64,000 bases of DNA, taken from positions 2,542,001 to 2,606,000 of the forward strand of contig PZJY01000001.1 of assembly GCA_031472005.1 (NCBI GenBank), read 5' to 3'. Below are positions 55,998 through 64,000 of this stretch, one piece after another (within the stretch, counting starts at the first letter, position 1; every line of letters begins with the position of its first letter). A model generated the notes under the pieces. It saw only the letters and a program-made list of their open reading frames with translations. It did not search any database and had not been told where the DNA came from. This DNA is from Tetracladium setigerum. Taxonomy: Eukaryota; Ascomycota; Leotiomycetes; Helotiales. A program made the translations under genes and the position numbers.

Positions 55998-58900
55998 TCA
56001 CTTGCTTCCGCTTTGTACACTTCCCGAACTTCCCCTATGCGCATGTCCGCTACCCGTGCCACTGACTTGTCCATTTCCTTGGGGTTGTGCTTGATTTTGT
56101 CCTTGGCTTGAAACATTACCCTGTTGCTGCGGCTGCTGCGGCTGCTGCTGCTGTTGGGCTTGCGACTGCTTTTGCTGAAGTTCTTGTTGTTGTCTCAACA
56201 TCTGTGCGTAGGACTGGGGAGTTTGCTGTCCCGGGTTCATGCCCATCATACCATTCCCTCCAGCAGCAGCATTCATAGCACTCTGAGCCAAACCCTGTCT
56301 CTGCTGCTGAGCTTGGTGGGCTTGAACCTGCTTTGACAAGTGGTCTTGAATCATGGTCCTAATCTGTTCGGGTGTGGCAGTTGGATATTTTGCCTGAAGA
56401 TTCTGCTCGAGTATTTTCACATGAGAAACGCCATTACCACCATTATGGGCCTGAACCATTCGTGGAGATCCAGCTTGTCCTTGTGCTGAAGGGTTGATCA
56501 TGTTGTTCGTTGGGGGCGTACCGACACCGTTTGGATTGGGGTTGAATGGTGGCATCATATTGTTCGGAATCTGGAATCCAGGTTGTGGCATCCCGTTCAT
56601 CCGTGGAGGAGAGTTATGCATCTGAGGAGACTGGCCTGGAATTTGGCCTTGTTGTTGCATTCGAATGGCTTGACGTTGTTGTTCAGAAATATTTTGAGCG
56701 CGAGCCACGAGTCCGACGTCTAGAGCAGGGTTTGGGAGGGGAAGCTGGCCTTGTATTCCATGCATGGGAACAGATGGCACACCGTTCATAGAAATCTGGG
56801 GAGGGCGAAGTCCATTCTGCATAGAAGCGTTGGGCATTTGAGGGGGCATGGGACGGGGTCTGTTTTGTCCAGGGACGGTGAGGTTTTGGCCACTGGCATT
56901 AGCATTTCCGCCTTGAGGTAACGGTCCACCAGCGGGAGCCATCCTCTGCTGCTGTGGAACCCCATTGGGAAGTCCAGGTTGAAGTCCAGGTCCAGGTTGA
57001 GGGATCTGAGCAGCATTTCTCTGTTGAAGGAGAGCCGCCTTAAGATTTGATTAGTTTTGTGTTCTTACAAATTAACTAGAAACGTAGTAAGGGATTATTA
57101 CCCTTCGACTTGCCTCCTGCCTCTGCTGCATTTGGACCATGCGATCTCTCATCTGTTCTTCGCGTTCATGCTTCAACCGGCTGAAATCTTGGGGTGTATG
57201 GAGGGGCCCTCGAGGTTGTGGTACTTCATTGGCTTTGCGCATGGCAGCGAGCCCAGCAGCGTGTTGCTGCTTCTGGATGCCCGTCTCACGCTTCTTTGCA
57301 AGTTTCCTCATCGCATCGACAAGGGTAAGATGCTTCTGATTTCGCCGACGCTCCACACGCACACTCGTGGTGGGACGTCTTCTAGGGGGCGGTGGGACTT
57401 GGCCATTGGCATTTGGCGGTTGCGGAGCTTGAGCTGCCTGGACCATGACAACTCTATTAGCCTGGTCAATGCGATTGGTATAGGTTCTGAAATAGTGAGT
57501 TTTCTGCATGTCAGCAGGCAAACCTTCCAGATTGATCCACCGCTCGAAGCACTCCCAAGGAGTACGTCTTTCTGCGCCGGATGTAAACAGCGACTTGCTT
57601 GTCAAAAGGCTAGAAATGAGCGACCAGTTGTAGGAATACTTCCTCACGTGGGCTTTCAGGTCATCGTCTTCGCTCCATGTCCACTGAGAGGCTGTCCGAC
57701 ACTCGAAAAAGGATTGTTGCGGCATCGGAAACTCTGAAGGTGGTCGGAACTGATGCGAGGAGTGTATACGATCTCGAATATGTTTGTGTTCTGGGTTGAA
57801 CAGAGCAACCTCGGTTGATTCGGGGGTAGTATAGGTTGTCTAGTCCCGGATTGGCCAAAAACGACGTGGTCATCATCTTCATCCTCGTCTTCATGCTCAA
57901 AGCGGCTTATCTTCCTTGGTGGCCTCTCGATCTTTAACTCCAAACGACCTTCAACAAACTTACTTATGGGTAAGGCGGGACGTCTCCAGAAACGATCAGG
58001 ATCAAGTTCCGATGTTGGCAAATCAGATGAAGGAACCATCAGTGGTGCACCGTACATTGGCAGCTCGTTGAGCAGCTTTTCACTTGTAGGAGATCTCCGA
58101 AGTGGGAAAACAACATCATCGTCCTGCAAGCCAAAAATAGCAGCGGGAGACACGGTCTCCAAAAGGCTGAGTTGAGGCTCTTCATCGAAGTCATCCATGT
58201 GTACATCGCTTTCTCCAGAAATTTCAAGATCGGGAACTGGATGCAAGTCCGATTGGCTGAAGGAGTCTGCCATCTCAACATCGTTAGGTACTGCTGCTAG
58301 GCTGACTCGTGGAGGTGGAACTGCTTTGACTTGAAGCAACTTGCGATGCTCAATGTCATTGACCCATTCCGCACAAGCCGTGGCGAGATTCTTAGCAACG
58401 GCCATTTTCCATTTCCGTTCCTCTCGAAAGTCGGTTCGCATCCACTTCGCTTCTTGTAACAGGACATCCCAGTGTGTCGTGGGACGAATTGGCTCTGGAG
58501 AGCGCTTCGGCTGCCTGAGTGACCATTTGTGAGAACTCTGAAGATTATAGATCCTCTTGAGAATCTTGAATGTCTGGTGTTCGATGATTGGAACAAAAGC
58601 ATTTGACGTAGTGATGGTTTTATGGGCCGTTCCAATCAAATTATCCAGCGAGGGCATTCCGCGTTTGTCGGCGATGGCTGTAGCAAGAAACAAGTCTGTG
58701 AAGTAATCATCCTTTGCGCCTTGTGAAGGAACAATAGCAGAATCTTTGTTGGATCCTGCTTTTGATGAAGGCCGCCCAGGTCCTGGAAACACGACCGTAG
58801 ATAATTTGCTGCGCTCCTTCTCCTTTTCCTTGGCTTTTTCGACATGGCTGCGGGCTCCTCGGGCAGAGGGAGTTTGAGGCGTTGCACTTCGAGAAGCTGT

Positions 58901-60859
58901 ATTCGAGCTCCCCACAGATTCGGAATCCCGAGCACCCTTTACAGAACTTTGTTCAGAGCCAGTGTTTGCATTAGGTGGGGGAATTTGGCCCAAAATCTCA
59001 GAGACGGATTTGTGCCTCAAAGCACCCGAACCAACTCTCGTGGTCATTCGTTCCAACGGTGCGGTAGGCGCAGTAGGTAGTGGGGGTGTTTTTTGTTGCG
59101 TATTTGACACAGGAGTAGCAGAGGACATTCTGGATTCGACAGTTTTCGGCTCAGGTGCCTCTGTGACTGTCTGGGCCACAGAACTTGCGTTCGTCTCAAA
59201 AGAGTCCTTGACGCTTGGATTGTCAATTTCCATTCGATCCGGGTGTGGCGTCTGGTCTTCCGCCTCCGAGTCAGCTACCTCTTGTAGTCTCGGTGTCGGT
59301 TCTACAGGAACAGCACTCTCGATACCCGTCATTTGGTCATGAACAGGAGTTGGCACAGCATCCACCTCGTCTTGATCCTCCACAAAGTCTTCGACAACTT
59401 CATCTGCTCCTTTCGTGAGAGCATCCGTAATGTCCTGGACAGCCGGTCCTTCCACATTTTGGGCGTTTTTGGTTGACTGGGAGCTTTCCTGAGCGGGATC
59501 AATACCTGATCTAAGCTGGTCTTCGATCACCCCGGAATCATCACCAAGTATCTCTCGCCGAGATACCTCTATCTGCGCCCGTTGAATCCGATCATGGTGT
59601 TCTTTCTCGGCTGCTTCCTCCGGGGTTGGTCTGAACTCCTGAGGGGTTTGTACATCATCAGCCTTGTCCAACTGTTCGGCATCATAACGACTATTGTCAT
59701 TCTCAGGACTTGTATCCGCGGAAACTTCATGTAAAGCTGGCGTTGTTGCGGAATTGGCGCCAGCCGTAGATCCAGGCGAGGAGATAGGGTCAGTTCTCGG
59801 TCCGTCTCGTGGAGGGAGATTGATTGATAGATGTCCCGATGGTTGCTCCCCTCGTTGACGTGCCCTCTTGTTTTCTCGTAAACGACTTTCTTGGAATTCT
59901 TGTGAAGGCAAATGTATAGTCGCGGCTTTGTGAGGCGTATCGTCCGTCCGGAAGTTATCGAGTGTCGTCTCGTCGATGTCCTCGTTGGAAATGGGCATTA
60001 CCTTCCGAGGATCCGCTCCAGGACTGTTCGGTGGGCTTTCGACCTTCCTGCGTATTCTCTCGACTTCAAGATCGTTCGTCGAGAGTGTGTCAGCAGATAT
60101 GGATGAACTCTGCGTCGTCGCAGACTGCGAAGTCCCTAGGACTATATTATCGAAAACGGGGGATGCGTCAACAATTTGATCAGTCTGCGAGCCCTTCGAA
60201 GTCGATCTTTGCATCTGCAATCCCTGGTCCCCATTCACTTCCTTCTCTGCCGTAACATTTGGTACTCCATCGCTTCTCGAGCCTGGGGTTGGTGCTCTGG
60301 TCTTTCTCGAAGCAGACCCATCGCGCTGTGACTTGGTAGATTTCCGTGATGCATCAGTTGCTCGTGACTCCGGTGTGCCCTTTCGAATTGGTGACCTGTT
60401 TTTAGCAGTATTTGACCTCAGTTGTCGACGCGTTGGAAGGTTTGATTCATCGAAGAGTCGAGCCCTGGCAATCCAAAATCAGTAAAGTGACAGGTGCAAG
60501 TCGAGCCCTTGCCAGAAAGCTTTCAAATAACGGCGGGCCGAGTGATATAACGTACTGCAATATATCAGATACATCGAGAAAGTGTTTTTCCTCTGCGGTG
60601 GTGGGTGGCGCGTCGACGTTCGAGAAGTTGGTTTGGGGAATGGGAAATTCGCTGTCGCAAATAGCGTAAAGTTCACGGAGTTTCCTCTTTCGCGACGCAA
60701 CAATTCCACTACAATTATTAGCACCATGAATATTATATGCATCTGGTCGCAGATCGAAGGGCTTTCGAATGGTACACAGAATCAATTGATTACTTACCTC
60801 AAATCGTCTCTTTTGGATCGCAAAAGGCGTTCGCGGTCGGGGGCAGCGACCTCGCCCAT
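55998..60859 (-). CDS. EAF1: Eaf1/Vid21, platform subunit of NuA4 histone acetyltransferase (one apparent frameshift)
   Basis: Scaffold that assembles the NuA4 H4/H2A acetyltransferase in the nucleus. Exons are 60859-60798, 60708-60556, 60464-57102 and 57038-55998. Exon 2 carries the conserved VASRKRKLRELYA segment. A long disordered, acidic and Ser-rich part precedes the HSA domain (about residues 729-776; HWDVLLQEAKWMRTDFREER). A SANT/Myb domain follows (about residues 1000-1050; WSEDDDLKAHVRKYSYNWSLI ... TPWECFERWINLEG). The C terminus is a Gln/Pro/Met-rich tail with several poly-Gln runs. The frame breaks at a GGGGG run (57822-57826). Adding one base joins LPPESTEVALFNPEHKHIRD to FRPPSEFPMPQQSF and gives 1539 aa, in line with fungal Eaf1. 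ATG 60859 was preferred to upstream non-ATG starts. Confidence 0.92.
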
Positions 60860-62392
60860 TTCAAGGCGATCGTGACATCCGTTGCGAAGAACGGATGGTT
60901 TGCCAATCTTAATGGATGGTTGGGAGATGAGGGCGAGTTTGAAAATTGATGGAAGTCGTGGTATTGGTGTGGTGGATTGATTTATGTGTTCACCTGGCTG
61001 CTTGTCGGTTCTCATTCACTTGCACGGTCGGAGCGACTCAGCGCTCGCGAGAAAGCTTGAAGGACCAACCAGGCTAGCCTAATTTCGGGTCGTCACTCTA
61101 AATTTGAGAGCCAGAGCGAGCAACAAGTGTTCACCATTCTAATTCTATTCTTCTTTTTTGCTATTCATGATGTGTGAGATCCCCTTCCCAGGTGTGATGG
61201 CATTTGCTACTTAAATTTTCATTGTTTGGCCGTTTTGTGGGAGGGCAGGCCAAGGACTTGTGACACAAACGGAGGTTTTTTCTAGCCCCTTTTGATGCTC
61301 AACGGATCATGAGTTCATTCGCATGCTCTCTCTCAGGGTCTTTTCAACGTATTTGCGAAAGGCGATGAAATATTCAGAGCGCTCAAGTCTTCTTTTGATT
61401 TAATGTTCGCTGAGTTTGATTTTTGGATCAAGTGTCCCGTTGCCTGCTTTTATGAGTTTAGCTCAAATTCTTGAATAGACCAGGAGTTGCTCGAAAGTGA
61501 GTAGTATATTTAAGGAAGTTAACACAAAATGTTAGTTTCATTTTCTTGTATCCTTGAACTTGTTTTCTTAATCTTCAAGTTGTTTGCGGTCGGAGAAGGA
61601 GTTCAATGTCTTTTCAAGTATAGTCTCTCGCTTTTCCTTGGAGAAGATTTCACAACTTCACTTCCCACTGCCGGCAAGGATTGGGTTGAATATCGAGTGT
61701 ATTTCACTCCTACCATAGAGATCCAAACCAATTATGGTGCTCCAAATACGAACTGTGTTTACCCTAGGTTGCTAGTTTCGAAAGTCGAACTATGAGTCTA
61801 AAAGCTCTTATATTGCCTTCCAGGATCACTACCTTGATATTGTCCACATTTCACAACATCAATCAGTTTACGTCGCATCTTTATTTCTATTAAAGAAACA
61901 AAACTGGCGGCTTGGGATGCATTTATTTATGATATTCGAGATAATCTCAATAGTCTAATAATATATTGTGCAAGTCAGCCTAGGTATTTAAGCAGCTTGG
62001 AGCCTTGAGCATTACGCGGCCACCTCAATCTCAGCCTTATCTTCTTTTCTACCTAAAAGCTGAAAAGATGCTGCCGTTTCCAGAATCTTGATCTTCCCCT
62101 AAGCCCCACGATTAGTAGTTAGCGTCTTCTAGGAGGAATTGGCTACATCTAACTCTGATGGTAAAGTCACGTGATTACACGCAGACAAAGTTCACGATGT
62201 AAGTCTCGATGGTACCTTGGAACGAAATATTTCCCATGGATTGTTTTTGAAGTCATGGTTTACTGAAGATCGGCCAGTGAAAGGTAGTCACTGCCTAAAC
62301 TTTTGTATTGCTCGAATGTTCAGAGATGACATTCACCGCACCTCCGCCCAAGTGTAGGCCTCTTGGGATACCCTACTCTTCCGTATCTATCC
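60860..62392. other. Intergenic region upstream of EAF1
   Basis: Holds the EAF1 promoter and the 3' flank of the small membrane-protein gene. One 88-codon plus-strand ORF (61529-61795) is listed separately. The rest has no coding signal. Confidence 0.45.
61529..61795 (+). CDS. Possible small secreted protein, 88 aa (tentative)
   Basis: ATG-started ORF of 88 codons. The first ~20 residues are hydrophobic (SCILELVFLIFKLFAVGEG) and could act as a signal peptide. The remainder is short and neutral with two further cysteines. A TATATTTAAG element sits about 25 bp upstream. There is no recognised family, no splice joins, and the length is near what chance allows. Listed only as a candidate. Confidence 0.22.
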   Translation: MLVSFSCILELVFLIFKLFAVGEGVQCLFKYSLSLFLGEDFTTSLPTAGKDWVEYRVYFTPTIEIQTNYGAPNTNCVYPRLLVSKVEL

Positions 62393-62833
62393 TCACAAGA
62401 TATCCTCACAAGAGATCCTCTCAGCCCAGACCTTGACCATTTCCAATCTCTCCTTCAAACGCATCTCCTTTTTGCCCTCCCAGTAACCACATTCCAACTC
62501 CAATTCTGAGATGTCATCCATGGGACAGATCGTTACTCTGCACCACCCATCCGAATCGGTCTCCTTTTGTGCTGATAATCCACCAGGTGATTCAAGTTCA
62601 CAGTTCTCATAGCGTTTCTTTGCATTCTTCGAAGCAAATAGGTAGGTCGGGAAATCGAGGAAGATGAGCATGAGTGCGAAGAAGAACCCATTGACGATCC
62701 ACGCGAAGGCGACACCGAATATGAGGAGGATTCTGAGGAGGACATGCCCAAGAAGAATGAGCTTGTTTCGAAGAGTGTACTTGATACCGGGATAGAGAGC
62801 CATGGTGTAAACGAGGGGAATGATGGTCTCCAT
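62393..62833 (-). CDS. Small predicted two-helix membrane protein, hypothetical
   Basis: Intact 146-codon ORF from ATG 62833. Residues about 25-66 are strongly hydrophobic with one internal break (LILLGHVLLRILLIFGVAFAW and IVNGFFFALMLIFLDFPTYLF), suggesting a helical hairpin. The C-terminal ~80 residues are charged and probably cytosolic (SKNAKKRYENCELESP, KKEMRLKERLEMVKVWAE). I do not recognise a family. The amphipathic order and absence of stops make a real gene more likely than not. Confidence 0.5.
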   Translation of the reverse strand: METIIPLVYTMALYPGIKYTLRNKLILLGHVLLRILLIFGVAFAWIVNGFFFALMLIFLDFPTYLFASKNAKKRYENCELESPGGLSAQKETDSDGWCRVTICPMDDISELELECGYWEGKKEMRLKERLEMVKVWAERISCEDIL

Positions 62834-64000
62834 TTTGTTGACAAGAAGAGGAGGGCTTCTCGAACTGGCCAGGTAAATTTTCGGGAGGGTTGAGTGAGAT
62901 ACCGCCCAGGATGAATTTGTCTTACACCGCTTGTATTTGTGTTTGTAGATATGATTCTGCTGTTTCGCTTGATTGCTTTTGGTTGTAGGGCAACTTTGAG
63001 GTACAACGATTTTGAGTTGATGTTGAGTGAATCGGAAGCAAATGCTTGCCCCACGAAGGGTTACAGAGCGACGACTGAATTCAGTAACAAAGAATTGTTC
63101 ATTGGCCGAAGATGATGTAGTCTATTCAGTACGCTAATCAAAGTGAACTTTACAATCTCGAAAAGTTGAGAGGTGAAAGCTTTTCCAAGCGTCGACAGTT
63201 GACCCAAATTCCTTCAGACCCCCTTACTTGAAGTCTCTTAGTCAAAGGGAAGCAAATAAAAGTATCATGATATTTCACGTTGATATTCTTTGTTTGCTCA
63301 CTCCCTTACTACTAGGCTTTGAGAGTTTGTGAGACACTTCTTTCTCCTTGCATTTGAATGGCCCCGATTCCCAGTTTTGTAGTCATTACCAAATATCTCT
63401 GTCTGATTATGACCCTTCCTTAACTCTCTACTAGACACTTTTATCTTTCCCTGCTAGCGTCATAATTCAACGATGAAATTATTGTTATGATGTGCTCTTG
63501 TCATAGAACCCGAGACTGAGTCCGGAAGCAATACCACGATGGCCACAACTCCATAGTCTTTTGTGCTTTGGACACAATTCCAGGTTTGTTATTGTTAGCT
63601 AACCACCTTTTCATTGGGGACCGGGCTCTTAATATTTTTGAGCGTATTGATCAAAAAAAAACAATGAGGGATTTTAAGAGCGCCAGCTAGGACGCAGGCG
63701 TAGTCGCTTCACCGCGCTAGTGTCAGTTGAATGGCAGACAGTAAGTTCCCATACAACCATCCGAACATTTGAACTTGTTGCATGTCGCACTTTCTACCAA
63801 GAAGACTAAACATTTTCACGTCTAGTCGTACAATTTTCAGTCCTTGCTAGAACGTTTTGTGTGTCTTTTGTTGCGCGTCTACCATTTGCCAAGGCAGGAA
63901 GAAACCGGGTCCGCTCACACTCACTCGACATGTTCGGATTGTCGATCCTATGCTCCGAAACTTTAGGCATTGAATTAGTTTTGCTGTTGCACTTCGCGAT
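62834..64000. other. Window end, no gene seen
   Basis: Upstream region of the small membrane-protein gene. A/T-rich with an A9 run near 63654-63662; ORFs are short. A gene beyond the window may have its promoter here. Confidence 0.45.

Noticed and set aside
57072..57725. A separate Myb/SANT gene
   Set aside because: One added base at 57822-57826 joins it to the HSA-containing ORF, giving the standard Eaf1 domain order.
1..64000. Transposon, RIP-degraded repeat, tRNA or CRISPR
   Set aside because: No terminal repeats, transposase or reverse-transcriptase motifs, long AT-rich RIP-like tracts, tRNA arms or spaced repeat arrays were seen by eye. A tRNAscan or RepeatMasker run would be needed to exclude them firmly.

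Overview
This window is nuclear DNA of a filamentous ascomycete (Pezizomycotina). Its genes are interrupted by short introns, mostly 45-125 nt, with GTANGT-like donors, CTAAC/CTGAC-type branch sites and YAG acceptors. Intergenic DNA is rich in pyrimidine and purine tracts. The gene set is typical of moulds (elongase, Gre2-like reductase, Zn2Cys6 regulator, NuA4 Eaf1, Spp2). The overall look suggests Leotiomycetes, but that is an inference I could not test. I see no prokaryotic operon, CRISPR array, tRNA, rRNA or transposon.

Layout. 22-1786 (+) is the 3' part of glycogen synthase. 3912-9019 (-) is an Ulp2-type SUMO protease. 10079-10882 (-) is COX6. 13375-14572 (+) is an ELO fatty-acid elongase. 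A 5.9-kb gene-free stretch follows, ending at an uncharacterised serine-rich protein, 20482-21929 (+). 24220-27257 (-) is a repeat-rich protein I do not recognise. 28355-29773 (+) is RPL4. 30735-35217 (-) is a chromodomain plus HDA2/3-domain protein. 36028-37280 (-) is a Gre2-like reductase. 38336-42938 (-) is a large acidic protein with a POT1/Cdc13-like OB fold at its C terminus. It is divergent from a flavin monooxygenase, 43396-44844 (+). 45897-47038 (+) is a class II eIF4E. 48123-49891 (-) is an acyltransferase-3 membrane protein. 50738-52916 (+) is a Zn2Cys6 regulator, convergent with a small unknown gene, 52993-53882 (-). 54419-55579 (-) is SPP2, 55998-60859 (-) is EAF1/VID21, and 62393-62833 (-) is a small membrane protein.

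The genes are mostly housekeeping and chromatin functions with no shared pathway. Several nuclear regulators (SUMO protease, HDAC subunit, NuA4 platform, OB-fold protein) fall in one window, but nothing shows that they are co-regulated. I found no convincing new biological system.

The most consistent anomaly concerns sequence quality. At ten places in six genes the reading frame can be restored only by assuming one missing base. The sign is always the same, and the sites are usually in short homopolymers. After correction every affected CDS has a length divisible by three. This looks like a deletion-biased assembly rather than pseudogenes, and gene models from this window should allow for it.
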